From assembly GCF_000158175.1 (NCBI RefSeq), contig NZ_DS999411.1, positions 2,339,784 through 2,403,783 of the forward strand: 64,000 nucleotides of DNA. Direction: 5' to 3'. Shown here one piece after another: positions 29,961 to 38,381 of this stretch. Within the stretch, counting starts at the first letter, position 1, and every line of letters begins with the position of its first letter. The notes under the pieces are model-generated. The model saw only the letters and a program-made list of their open reading frames with translations, searched no databases and was not told the origin of the DNA. Origin of the DNA: Luminiphilus syltensis NOR5-1B (lineage in GTDB: Bacteria > Pseudomonadota > Gammaproteobacteria > Pseudomonadales > Halieaceae). The translations under genes and the position numbers were made by a program.

Positions 29961-30578
29961 ATGGATCCGATTCTCAAGCAACGGCTGGTAGGTGCTTTAG
30001 TGTTGATCGCACTGGGCGTGGTGTTCTGGCCGATTATTTTTGTGCAGCCTGAGCGCTTTGAAAACGACCCCATTGCGCTAGAGCCCATTCCCCCGGCACC
30101 GACGATTGACCGAAGCCCCATGCCCGAACCTGAAAATCGCAGGGACTCCATTGCACCCCAGCTACCCCAACTCCCCGATCTTGATCAGGAACAGATAGCC
30201 GCGGACGAAGCGACAAGCATTGATGAGACGCTCGCGACTCAGGCATCGGAAGACCTGCTCCCCTCGGCGGATGAGGTAGATCCGCCCGCCCCGAGGGAGC
30301 GCGCGCCGCAACCACCGGCGGTTGATGAGCAGGGCCTTGCGATGGCCTGGGTGCTTCAGGTGGCGACATTGAGTTCGGAATCTCGCGCCAATGAACTGGT
30401 CGACCGTTTAACCACCAAAGGGTATCCGGCCTTTGTCCGTTCAACCTCAAAAGCAGGGCGCCAGTTATACCGTGTGCAGATAGGGCCTAAAATTGAGCGT
30501 GATAAGCTTGCGCCGATCAAAACGGTGATAGACCCTCTGCTAAAGGTGGATTCCGCAGTGATTAGGTATATTCAGTAG
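29961..30578 (+). CDS. dedD: SPOR-domain inner-membrane protein (DedD-like)
   Basis: 205 residues: a short cytoplasmic start, one transmembrane helix (VGALVLIALGVVFWPIIF, about residues 8-27), a Pro/Glu/Asp-rich periplasmic linker and a C-terminal SPOR domain (AWVLQVATLSSESRANEL... YRVQIGP) from about 128. SPOR domains bind denuded glycan at the division septum, and DedD supports constriction in E. coli. Size, topology and place between folC and cvpA support the call. The stop is 3 bp before the cvpA start. Confidence 0.88.
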   Translation: MDPILKQRLVGALVLIALGVVFWPIIFVQPERFENDPIALEPIPPAPTIDRSPMPEPENRRDSIAPQLPQLPDLDQEQIAADEATSIDETLATQASEDLLPSADEVDPPAPRERAPQPPAVDEQGLAMAWVLQVATLSSESRANELVDRLTTKGYPAFVRSTSKAGRQLYRVQIGPKIERDKLAPIKTVIDPLLKVDSAVIRYIQ

Positions 30579-30581
30579 GCC

Positions 30582-31151
30582 ATGGACGATCTTCTTTCCG
30601 ATGTTTCCTCAGCAACCCAGGGGTTTTCGGGTTTCGACTGGGTGGTCGTGGCGGTGGTGCTGCTGTCTATGGTGGTCGGGTTGTGGCGCGGCTTTGCGCG
30701 CGAGGTGATGGCAGTGCTGGGATGGGTTCTCGCTTTCGTGGGCGCCAGTCTTCTGGCGAAGCCGCTGGCCAATGCGCTCACCCATGTTATCGACGATCCA
30801 ACCCTGCGTTATCTGGCGGGTTGGCTGCTTATCTTTGTCGCGGTGCTGGCTATTTTTGGCGCTGTCGGTGCGTTTTTTTCAAAGCAAATGCGCCAGCCGG
30901 GTTTCAATCTGGGTAATCGCTTTCTCGGTGGAATGTTTGGTGTAGTCAGAGGCCTTGTCATCATGATGGCGGCGGTATTACTGCTGCGGGCCTTTTTACC
31001 CGACTCCGAAGAGGCGTGGCTTGACAACGCACAGTTGGTCGATCCCTTGGACGACATGGCCGAAGTTTTTGGTCAAACCTTTGATGATGTACTCGAGGCA
31101 GACCCCCCTGAAACACTGGGCGAGTCCTTTGAGTCCAGTGAAATGCTCTAG
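30582..31151 (+). CDS. cvpA: CvpA family inner-membrane protein
   Basis: 189 residues with four predicted membrane helices (FDWVVVAVVLLSMVVGLWRG, VLGWVLAFVGASLL, LAGWLLIFVAVLAIFGAVG, GVVRGLVIMMAAVLLLRAF). The N-terminal DWVVVAVVLLSMVVGLWRGFAREV is characteristic of CvpA, named for colicin V production in E. coli. The C-terminus is acidic. It lies 15 bp before purF, as in most gammaproteobacteria. The molecular role is not settled; CvpA is linked to envelope stress tolerance. Confidence 0.92.
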   Translation: MDDLLSDVSSATQGFSGFDWVVVAVVLLSMVVGLWRGFAREVMAVLGWVLAFVGASLLAKPLANALTHVIDDPTLRYLAGWLLIFVAVLAIFGAVGAFFSKQMRQPGFNLGNRFLGGMFGVVRGLVIMMAAVLLLRAFLPDSEEAWLDNAQLVDPLDDMAEVFGQTFDDVLEADPPETLGESFESSEML

Positions 31152-31166
31152 GGTGGGGGACAGCTG

Positions 31167-32672
31167 ATGTGCGGCCTGGTAGGAATTGTCGGGGCAACGG
31201 ATGTCGCCGCTGATGTTTACGATGCGTTAACCATGTTGCAACACCGTGGTCAGGATGCCGCGGGCATCATGACCTGCATAGACGGGAAGTTTCAGCAGCG
31301 CAAGGGCGAGGGCCTTGTGCGCGATGTATTCAGCGGTCCGCAAATAGCGGGTTTGCTCGGGAACTTCGGTATCGGTCATGTGCGCTATCCAACGCAGGGC
31401 AGCTCAGGGACCGCGCTGGCCCAGCCTTTCTATGTCAATTCGCCCTATGGTATTGCGCTCGCCCACAATGGCAACCTGACCAATGCGTCGCAACTCGCCT
31501 CTGAGCTTTTTCGCAGTGACCTGCGACATCTGAATACCGATTCGGATTCGGAAGTTTTGCTCAATGTGTTCGCGCACGAATTGCAAAGGCGAGGGAAGCT
31601 GGTACCTGAGGCCGCTGATATCTTTGCCGCCGTCTCGGCGGTACATCGCCGTTGCGAAGGCGCCTATGCCGCGGTGGCGATGCTGACCGATCTGGGCGTG
31701 GTGGCCTTTCGTGATCCTAACGGTATTCGTCCCCTGGTTCTTGGTGTCCGTGAAGGTCCAAGGCAACGCAAGGAATACATGGTGGCGTCGGAGAGTGTGG
31801 CTCTCGATGTGCTTGGCTTTGAGTTGTTGGGTGATATTCAGCCTGGCGAAGCGGTGTACATTACGGCTGCCGGTGAGATGCGCCGCCATCAATGTGCAGA
31901 GAGCCATCGGCTGCTGCCGTGTATTTTTGAACACGTGTATTTCGCGCGGCCTGATTCCATGATGGATGGTGTGTCGGTGTACAAAACACGGATGCGTCAG
32001 GGCGAACGGTTGGCGCAGAAGGTTATGCGGGAGCGGCCCGATCAGGACATTGATGTAGTGATTCCAATTCCCGACACCTCGCGTGTTGCCGGGCAGTCCC
32101 TCGCCTATCACCTGGGCGTGAAGTTCCGGGAAGGCTTTATGAAGAATCGCTACATTGGTCGAACCTTCATCATGCCGGGGCAGAATACGCGAAAGAAATC
32201 CGTGCGCCAAAAGCTGAACCCGGTACCGCTCGAGTTTGAAGGCAAAACGGTGATGCTGATCGATGACTCCATCGTCCGGGGAACCACCTGCCGTCAGATT
32301 ATCCAGATGGCGCGGGACTCCGGTGCCAGCAAGGTGTACTTTGCCTCGGCAGCGCCGCCGGTACGCTATCCCAATGTTTACGGCATCGACATGCCCGCGG
32401 CCAATGAGCTTATCGCCCACAACCGAACGGTCGATGAAATCTGCGAATTGATCGGTGCTGATTGGCTGGTGTATCAGGATATCGAGGATCTTCTGGCGTG
32501 CTCTCAGGAGGGCAATGAGTCGATCTCCGGCTTTGAGTCGTCCGTGTTCGATGGCATTTACCAGGCGGGCAATATCGATGCGGATTACCTGACCACTATT
32601 GAGGCTGCCCGCGGTGAGGGTGTGTCGCGTAATCAGGATGCCGCGGTAGTCGGCCTCCACAATGATGCCTAG
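31167..32672 (+). CDS. purF: amidophosphoribosyltransferase
   Basis: First committed step of purine synthesis: PRPP and glutamine to phosphoribosylamine. 501 residues. The Met is followed directly by the nucleophile Cys2 of the glutaminase domain (MCGLVGIVG). The phosphoribosyltransferase domain has the PRPP motif VMLIDDSIVRGTT. Usual length for the gammaproteobacterial type. A long open frame on the opposite strand is a shadow of this gene. Confidence 0.97.
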   Translation: MCGLVGIVGATDVAADVYDALTMLQHRGQDAAGIMTCIDGKFQQRKGEGLVRDVFSGPQIAGLLGNFGIGHVRYPTQGSSGTALAQPFYVNSPYGIALAHNGNLTNASQLASELFRSDLRHLNTDSDSEVLLNVFAHELQRRGKLVPEAADIFAAVSAVHRRCEGAYAAVAMLTDLGVVAFRDPNGIRPLVLGVREGPRQRKEYMVASESVALDVLGFELLGDIQPGEAVYITAAGEMRRHQCAESHRLLPCIFEHVYFARPDSMMDGVSVYKTRMRQGERLAQKVMRERPDQDIDVVIPIPDTSRVAGQSLAYHLGVKFREGFMKNRYIGRTFIMPGQNTRKKSVRQKLNPVPLEFEGKTVMLIDDSIVRGTTCRQIIQMARDSGASKVYFASAAPPVRYPNVYGIDMPAANELIAHNRTVDEICELIGADWLVYQDIEDLLACSQEGNESISGFESSVFDGIYQAGNIDADYLTTIEAARGEGVSRNQDAAVVGLHNDA

Positions 32673-32681
32673 GGGCGTGCA

Positions 32682-33884
32682 ATGACCAAGGAAGACGGTG
32701 ACTGGCTGGACAGGGCGCACCTTGAAACCCAGGCGATCCGGGCGGGTATCAGGCGAAGTAGCGAAGGTGAGCACAGCGAGCCTATCCACACGACATCCAG
32801 TTTTATTTTTGACTCACCCGAGGACGCGGCCGCGCGTTTTAGCGGTGACTATGTAGCCAATGTGTATTCCCGCTATACCAACCCGACGGTTCGCGGCTTT
32901 GAGCAGCGCCTCGCGGCGATGGAGGAGGGGGAGGCGGCCGTGGCCACAGCGTCCGGGATGGCTGCGATACTCGCTACCTGCATGGCGCTGCTAAAGAGTG
33001 GTGACCACGTTATCTGCTCCCGTGATGTATTTGGAAGCACCGTGGGGCTATTTGAAAAGTATCTCGGTAACTTTGGTGTAGAGACCAGCTTCGTGTCCCT
33101 GCGTGACCCCTCCGCGTGGCGCGCTGCCGCGCGGCCGTCAACACGGCTGCTGTTTTGTGAGACGCCGTCGAACCCACTTTGCGAGGTTGCCGATCTGGCA
33201 GCGCTGGCGCAGATCGCCAATGATCAGGGTGCGCTGCTGGTGGTCGATAACTGTTTCTGTACCCCTGCATTGCAGCGACCACTCAATCTCGGTGCCGACC
33301 TGGTAATTCACTCGGCGACCAAATACCTCGATGGGCAGGGTCGTGTGCTGGGCGGGGCCGTTGTGGGTGCCGAGTCGCTCATGGAAGAGCTGGTTGGGTT
33401 TTTGCGCACTTGCGGACCCGCGATCAGCCCCTTCAATGCCTGGGTCTGTATGAAAGGTCTCGAGACACTGTCGCTGCGTATGCAGGCGCACTGTCAGCGA
33501 GCCCAGCATCTGGCGGAGTGGCTACAGACCATGGCGCCGGTCAATCGGGTGAACTATGCGGGTTTGCCCGATCACCCGGGATACGATCTCGCTGTGGCGC
33601 AGCAGGAAGGCTTCGGTGGTGTGCTGTCTTTCGAAGTGCAGGGAGGTCAGGCGGCGGCGTGGCAATTTATCCGGGCCACCGAACTGATGTCCCTGACCGC
33701 CAATCTCGGCGATGCCAAAACCACGATAGTGCATCCAGCGACGACGACCCACAGCCGACTGACCCAGCAACAGCGCGATGAAGCCGGTATCAGTGATGGT
33801 TTGATCCGAATCGCGGTGGGCCTCGAACATATTGAGGATATCAAGGCGGATTGCGACCGTGGCTTTGCTGCCTTGTTGCGCTGA
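32682..33884 (+). CDS. metZ: O-succinylhomoserine sulfhydrylase
   Basis: PLP enzyme that makes homocysteine directly from O-succinylhomoserine and sulfide. 400 residues, Cys/Met metabolism fold type I. Features: YSRYTNPTVRGFEQRLAAMEEGE, SGMAAI, VVDNCFCTPALQRPL and the PLP lysine in HSATKYLDGQGRVLGG. Placement straight after purF matches metZ in Pseudomonas, which favours MetZ over MetB. Ribosome binding site AGGGG. Confidence 0.93.
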   Translation: MTKEDGDWLDRAHLETQAIRAGIRRSSEGEHSEPIHTTSSFIFDSPEDAAARFSGDYVANVYSRYTNPTVRGFEQRLAAMEEGEAAVATASGMAAILATCMALLKSGDHVICSRDVFGSTVGLFEKYLGNFGVETSFVSLRDPSAWRAAARPSTRLLFCETPSNPLCEVADLAALAQIANDQGALLVVDNCFCTPALQRPLNLGADLVIHSATKYLDGQGRVLGGAVVGAESLMEELVGFLRTCGPAISPFNAWVCMKGLETLSLRMQAHCQRAQHLAEWLQTMAPVNRVNYAGLPDHPGYDLAVAQQEGFGGVLSFEVQGGQAAAWQFIRATELMSLTANLGDAKTTIVHPATTTHSRLTQQQRDEAGISDGLIRIAVGLEHIEDIKADCDRGFAALLR

Positions 33885-33923
33885 CGCTCGCGCCGGTTCG
33901 GCGTAAACCAGACGGACAATTGC

Positions 33924-34841
33924 ATGCAGCAGGTCATTGATCGTACAGTGAGTGAGATCGGGCGAGTCCTGCTGGGTAAGGATCTGCAGATACGCCAGGC
34001 GCTCTGTTGCCTTATTGCGGGTGGACATCTGTTGCTCGAGGATCTGCCCGGCATGGGCAAGACCACACTGTCCCACGCTTTGGCGCGGGCGCTGGGACTC
34101 GACTACGGGCGAGTGCAATTTACCTCTGATCTTCTGCCATCGGACATTCTGGGTTTATCGATTTTTGATCGGGATGCGGGGGGCTTTGCGTTCCAGCCCG
34201 GGCCCATATTCAGTCAGGTACTGCTGGCCGATGAAATCAATCGAGCAACCCCTCGAACCCAAAGCGCGCTGCTCGAGGCGATGGCGGAAGGGCAGGTGAG
34301 TATCGACGGGGAGACTCGGGTTTTGCCTGATCCCTTCTTTGTCATCGCCACACAGAATCCGGCGCATCAAAGCGGTACCTATGCGTTACCCGAGTCTCAA
34401 TTGGATCGTTTCCTGATGCGACTCACCCTCGGCTATCCCGATCCACGGTCAGAACGTCAGTTGCTGCTGCGTGGCAAGGCGCCGGATGTGTCCACCATCG
34501 AACCCGTCTTGCAGTCGCAACAGCTTCAAGCCGTCCGCGAGCAGGTGATTGAGGTCAAAGTGTCAGACAGCCTTGTCGGCTATCTGCAGCGTCTGGTTGC
34601 CTACTCCCGGAACGCCGCCGAATTCTCGGTAGGTCTCTCTCCCCGGGGGGCACTGGCTTTGATCACAGCGGCTCGAACCTGGGCCGTGATCGAGGGCCGC
34701 GATTTTGTGATTCCGGAAGATGTGCAGGCCGTGCTGTCTGCGGTTGTTGCCCACCGGGTTATACCGAGCGCTGATTTTGCGGGTGATGGGAACGCTCTGG
34801 TCGCCTTGCTTCGTGATCGTGTCGACGTTATCCCCGACTGA
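33924..34841 (+). CDS. MoxR-family AAA+ ATPase
   Basis: 305 residues. Walker A is LPGMGKTTL near residue 38, Walker B LLADEINRATPRTQ, then the sensor region ATQNPAHQSGTYALPESQLDRF and the lid domain. MoxR ATPases act as chaperone-like partners of VWA or DUF58 proteins. It is followed by DUF58 and transglutaminase genes, the triad also seen around TgpA in Pseudomonas aeruginosa. Confidence 0.93.
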   Translation: MQQVIDRTVSEIGRVLLGKDLQIRQALCCLIAGGHLLLEDLPGMGKTTLSHALARALGLDYGRVQFTSDLLPSDILGLSIFDRDAGGFAFQPGPIFSQVLLADEINRATPRTQSALLEAMAEGQVSIDGETRVLPDPFFVIATQNPAHQSGTYALPESQLDRFLMRLTLGYPDPRSERQLLLRGKAPDVSTIEPVLQSQQLQAVREQVIEVKVSDSLVGYLQRLVAYSRNAAEFSVGLSPRGALALITAARTWAVIEGRDFVIPEDVQAVLSAVVAHRVIPSADFAGDGNALVALLRDRVDVIPD

Positions 34842-34851
34842 GTCCGGTGGC

Positions 34852-35811
34852 GTGCGCTCGCGCGTTCGTGATCGCTATCAACGCTGGCTGTCAAAGCGTC
34901 TTCCGGCAGAATCCTCGGTTGTTCTCAAGAACCGACGTCTTTTTATCTTTGTTTCAAAAGCCGGTGCGCTGTTTTTAGCCGCCCTGTTACTGATGCTGCT
35001 CACGGCGATCAATTATCAGAACAATCTGGCTTATGGACTGACGTTTTGGTTGGGCACCATGTTGATGGTGGGCATCCATCACACCCACGGCAACCTGTTG
35101 AACCTGAAATTGACAGGGGTTGGGGCGCCAGCCGTGTTCGCCGGCCAACAGGCCGAGTTTCAGTTGCGACTTGATGCGGGCGGAAAGCGGGCGCATCAAT
35201 CTGTGCGTTTGTCATGGCCTGGCTCCGAGTGTTGTATCGACGTTCCTGCCAGGGACACGGTGAACGTAAAGCTCTATCACCGTGTCGGCGAGCGCGGCTG
35301 GTTTTACCCGGGACGCCTGCGTGTCGAGACCTGCTACCCATTGGGGTTGTTGCGATGCTGGAGCTTCGTAGATCTCCAGCTGCGGGCACTGGTCTATCCA
35401 ACCCCCATACCCGGTCCCCCACCGCGGTCACAGGGTTTGGGGGGGGACGAGGGTGGCGGATCCAGCGCGGGCGATGATGATTTGTCGGGTTTCCGGGATT
35501 ATCGTCCGGGGGATTCCCCCCGCACTATCGACTGGCGCGGCTATGCCCGGGAGCAGCCCCTGCAAACCCGGCTTTTCGCGCAGCCGCAACAACAGCATCA
35601 CTGGCTCGACTGGAAAGATTACGACAGTGGCACCGAGGCTCAGCGCCTGTCGTGGTTGTGCCATCGGGCGCTGATCTTGGATGCCAGCGGCGACGAGTAC
35701 GGACTGCGGCTGTCCGGACTGGAGTTGCCATTGGGTAGAGGCGACAGGCACCGTGAACAGGTGCTTCGTGCACTGGCCCTGTTCGGGCTTGCGGATACCG
35801 AGGCGTCATGA
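34852..35811 (+). CDS. DUF58 domain-containing membrane protein
   Basis: About 319 residues. The start is uncertain; GTG 34852 lies just after the moxR stop, and GTG 34813 or 34819 and ATG 34786 are alternatives. Two membrane helices near the N-terminus (LFLAALLLMLLTAINYQNNLAYGLTFWLG) are followed by a beta-rich segment and the DUF58 region, with DDLSGFRDYRPGDSPRTIDWRGYAR, a family hallmark. DUF58 proteins are thought to be membrane clients of MoxR. The stop overlaps the next gene by 4 bp. Confidence 0.88.
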   Translation: MRSRVRDRYQRWLSKRLPAESSVVLKNRRLFIFVSKAGALFLAALLLMLLTAINYQNNLAYGLTFWLGTMLMVGIHHTHGNLLNLKLTGVGAPAVFAGQQAEFQLRLDAGGKRAHQSVRLSWPGSECCIDVPARDTVNVKLYHRVGERGWFYPGRLRVETCYPLGLLRCWSFVDLQLRALVYPTPIPGPPPRSQGLGGDEGGGSSAGDDDLSGFRDYRPGDSPRTIDWRGYAREQPLQTRLFAQPQQQHHWLDWKDYDSGTEAQRLSWLCHRALILDASGDEYGLRLSGLELPLGRGDRHREQVLRALALFGLADTEAS

Positions 35812-37658
35812 GGTTCGCCGATCAAATACCACGAAATGCCCTTTACTGGTTATTGTTTTGCCAATTTACCCTGGTGTTACCGCATCTGGCGCGAATACCG
35901 CCCTGGGTGATATTGGTGTACGTGGGCGCCGCCGCCTGGCGCTTGCGGATGTTGAAGGCCGGCGAAAAAATGCTGCCGGTAGTGGTGCGATTGCCACTGG
36001 CGATCGGTGCCGGAGTCGGCGTGTATTGGAGTTTTGGGTCGCTGCTGGGGCTGGAACCCATGGTCGCGTTACTACTGATCGCCGCCGGCTTGAAGCTGGT
36101 GGAAACAGTGGCGGCGAAAGACGGGTATGTACTGATTGCACTCGGCTTTTTCATCTGCGTAACCCAGTTTTTGTTTTCGCAGGAATTGCCGACGCTACTC
36201 TATACCCTGGTCAACACATTACTGCTCATCACGACATTGAATGCCCTCAATGAGATTCCGGGGAAGCGCGCGTCCTGGGCGCCGCTCGGGTATTCGGCAA
36301 AGTTACTGCTTCAGGCGGTACCGTTGATGCTGGTTTTATTCCTGCTTTTTCCGCGTATCGGCCCACTCTGGAATGTACCCAGCAAGAGTCAGGCGGGCGT
36401 CACCGGCATGAGCGATTCGATGCGCCCCGGCGAAGTCTCTGAGCTGAGTCGCTCCAGCGAGCTTGCGTTTCGCGCGCAGTTTGAGGACGTCATACCACCC
36501 AAACCCGAGTTGTACTGGCGTGGTGTCGTTATGAGCATTTTGGAAGACGGCGCCTGGCGATCGCTGCGCTGGCGAGAGGTACCCCCCGATCAGCGCCTGC
36601 CCGAGCCCAGACCGTTGACAGGCCAGCCCATCGAGTATCGGGTCATACTCGAGGCCACGCTGCAGAATTGGCTGTTTGCGTTGCCTTATGCGGAATCGTC
36701 AACCCCGGGCGTGGCGAACGCCGCTGACGCGCGTCTTTTTACGCCCCGAGCCATTGAGGGGCAGTTTGGTTACCAGGTATCGACCTGGCCTGAGGCTCAG
36801 CGCAACCAGGCGCTTAGCCCGTGGCGCCGCCGTACCGAATTGGCGCTGCCGACCGGGGAAAATCCCAAAGCCGCGGCGTTGGTGCGCTCACTGCAAACGG
36901 AAAACCCAGAGCCTGCGGCGTTAGTGAGCGCCACCCTGAGCTATTTTCGCAACAATCCTTTTTTCTACACACTCCGACCACCTGCCATCGAAGGTCGTGA
37001 TTTTGTTGATCAATTTCTCTTTGAGAGTCGTCGCGGGTTTTGTGAACACTACGCCTACAGTTTTGCCGTGATGATGCGCCAGGCGGGCTTGCCGGCACGG
37101 GTCATTGGGGGGTATCAGGGCGGGGAGGTAAACCCGCTCAACAATACGGTGATCGTACGTCAGTTCGACGCCCACGCCTGGACCGAAGTCTACCTGCCTG
37201 ATCGTGGATGGACACGGGTTGACCCCACCGCGGCGGTGGCTCCCGACCGAATTGAATGGGGTATCGAAGAGGCGTTGCGGGAGGAGGGGTCGTTTCTTGC
37301 CGACTCGCCATTATCGATGCTTCGGTTCCGGGGGGTTGGCCTACTCGATTGGGTGAGATTGCGCTACGAAGCCGTCGCCTGGCGATGGCAGTCTTTCATT
37401 ATTGGCTTTGATAACCAGTTTCAAATCGATTTATTGCAGCGCTGGCTGGGCGGTACCGAGGTGGCTAAATTACTGGCCCTGATTATTGGAAGCTGGGCGC
37501 TGGTATTGCTTCCGATTACCTGGTGGAGCTATCGTGGTCGCCAGAGTGTAGCGCTCAATTCAGAGGAGCGGTCGCTCAACGCACTGTGTAAACGACTCGA
37601 ACGCCGCGGTTTTCCCGTCGCCGCGGTGAAGCACCGGGGGTCTTCCGCCGTCGTTTGA
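35808..37658 (+). CDS. tgpA: TgpA-type transglutaminase-like membrane protein, C-terminus apparently frameshifted
   Basis: 616 residues as read. The DUF3488 region holds several membrane helices (about 1-200). A periplasmic transglutaminase-core domain carries the papain-like triad Cys412 (RRGFCEHYA), His456 (DAHAWTEV) and Asp472 (RVDPTAAV), and a final helix lies near 550. P. aeruginosa TgpA has the same plan plus a cytoplasmic DUF4129 tail. Here the tail begins (LCKRLERRGF) but soon stops, while a family-like tail continues in the -1 frame to 37729 (see 37625-37729). It is coupled to the DUF58 gene by ATGA. Likely function is envelope or peptidoglycan remodelling. Confidence 0.88.
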   Translation: MRFADQIPRNALYWLLFCQFTLVLPHLARIPPWVILVYVGAAAWRLRMLKAGEKMLPVVVRLPLAIGAGVGVYWSFGSLLGLEPMVALLLIAAGLKLVETVAAKDGYVLIALGFFICVTQFLFSQELPTLLYTLVNTLLLITTLNALNEIPGKRASWAPLGYSAKLLLQAVPLMLVLFLLFPRIGPLWNVPSKSQAGVTGMSDSMRPGEVSELSRSSELAFRAQFEDVIPPKPELYWRGVVMSILEDGAWRSLRWREVPPDQRLPEPRPLTGQPIEYRVILEATLQNWLFALPYAESSTPGVANAADARLFTPRAIEGQFGYQVSTWPEAQRNQALSPWRRRTELALPTGENPKAAALVRSLQTENPEPAALVSATLSYFRNNPFFYTLRPPAIEGRDFVDQFLFESRRGFCEHYAYSFAVMMRQAGLPARVIGGYQGGEVNPLNNTVIVRQFDAHAWTEVYLPDRGWTRVDPTAAVAPDRIEWGIEEALREEGSFLADSPLSMLRFRGVGLLDWVRLRYEAVAWRWQSFIIGFDNQFQIDLLQRWLGGTEVAKLLALIIGSWALVLLPITWWSYRGRQSVALNSEERSLNALCKRLERRGFPVAAVKHRGSSAVV

Positions 37659-37729
37659 TGGAGGAGGGTAATTGTCCCGATACGCTACTTCGCGAACTTG
37701 AAAGTATTGAGGGCGCCTTGTATCGCTGA
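37625..37729 (+). other. out-of-frame continuation of the tgpA C-terminus
   Basis: In the -1 frame, from the region around 37625, the DNA encodes GEAPGVFRRRLMEEG followed by an amphipathic helix ending in ESIEGALYR and a TGA at 37727-37729. That is how DUF4129 tails of TgpA proteins end (a GEGPRxFxxR-like motif, then a helix with a final YR/RY). Adding one G near GCCGCGG would join both parts into a protein of about 640 residues. A one-base deletion in the genome or an assembly error explains it. Confidence 0.6.
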
Positions 37730-37752
37730 GAAGCGCTCGTGGTGAGTATGGT

Positions 37753-38295
37753 CTAGAAACCCGACCCCGGGCCCTTGAGGAATTCAATTTCCTCCGGCGT
37801 TGACGGGCGCCTCAATACTGCGTTGCGATGCGGATAGCGGCCAAAGCGTTGAATAATGCCCCGGTGCTGTTGCTCTGATCGCAGTGCGTCTTCCAGTCCT
37901 GAACTCGAGAACAATACACCCGCGACCTCGTGTATTGCGGACGATTCCGAGTGCATAAAGGGCATGTAAAGAAACTGGCGTTCGGCAGGGGTCAGCGGGG
38001 TATCGGCACCGCTTGCTATTGCCCACTGGGCCAGCGTCAGCGCCATGCCATCCTGAGCAAAGGCGCGGGCATCATCGCGATAGATATTGCGTGAAAACTG
38101 GTCGAGTACAATAATTTCAGCGAGTCGGCCGCGTGGGCTACTGCGCCACCAATAGCATTCTCCGCGACTGGCCTGCTGATGCAGCGCTGAAAATCGGGTT
38201 TCAATCGTGCGGTCGATCGCCGGGTTCTTCCTGAACCAATCTTTCGGCGAAAGTTCCTCATACCAGAAGGCGAGTACTGTTTCGGGATCCCTCAT
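37753..38295 (-). CDS. DUF924 family protein
   Basis: 180 residues. The family signature starts the protein (VLAFWYEELSPKDWFRKNPAID), followed by GRLAEIIVLDQFSRNIYRDDARAFAQD and FLYMPFMHSES. DUF924 proteins are all-helical and TPR-like with no established function. Transcribed towards tgpA, with only 23 bp from the probable true end of that gene. The start at 38295 is the natural family N-terminus. Confidence 0.9.
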   Translation of the reverse strand: MRDPETVLAFWYEELSPKDWFRKNPAIDRTIETRFSALHQQASRGECYWWRSSPRGRLAEIIVLDQFSRNIYRDDARAFAQDGMALTLAQWAIASGADTPLTPAERQFLYMPFMHSESSAIHEVAGVLFSSSGLEDALRSEQQHRGIIQRFGRYPHRNAVLRRPSTPEEIEFLKGPGSGF

Positions 38296-38338
38296 AGTGT
38301 GCCTAAGATTTCGCGTCCACGATGTGTTTAATCGTACA

Positions 38339-38364
38339 TAAAAAAGGGGCCGTTAGGCCCCTTT
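38339..38364 (-). terminator. Rho-independent terminator of acnB
   Basis: On the minus strand a GGGGCC/GGCCCC stem (38346-38361, 4-base loop) extends with A-T pairs and is followed by a run of six T. It lies 18 bp after the acnB stop, between acnB and the DUF924 gene. Confidence 0.9.
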
Positions 38365-38381
38365 GTGTGCTGATTAGAGGT

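Noticed and set aside
31404-32789. 461-codon open frame on the minus strand
   Set aside because: It lies opposite purF and the start of metZ, its protein has no domain I recognise and its residues are those expected from the reverse of a high-GC gene. purF itself is unmistakable.
37600-37729. Programmed frameshift as the explanation for the tgpA tail
   Set aside because: The junction GCGGTGAAG has no slippery heptamer and no stimulatory stem, so a mutation or sequence error is more likely.
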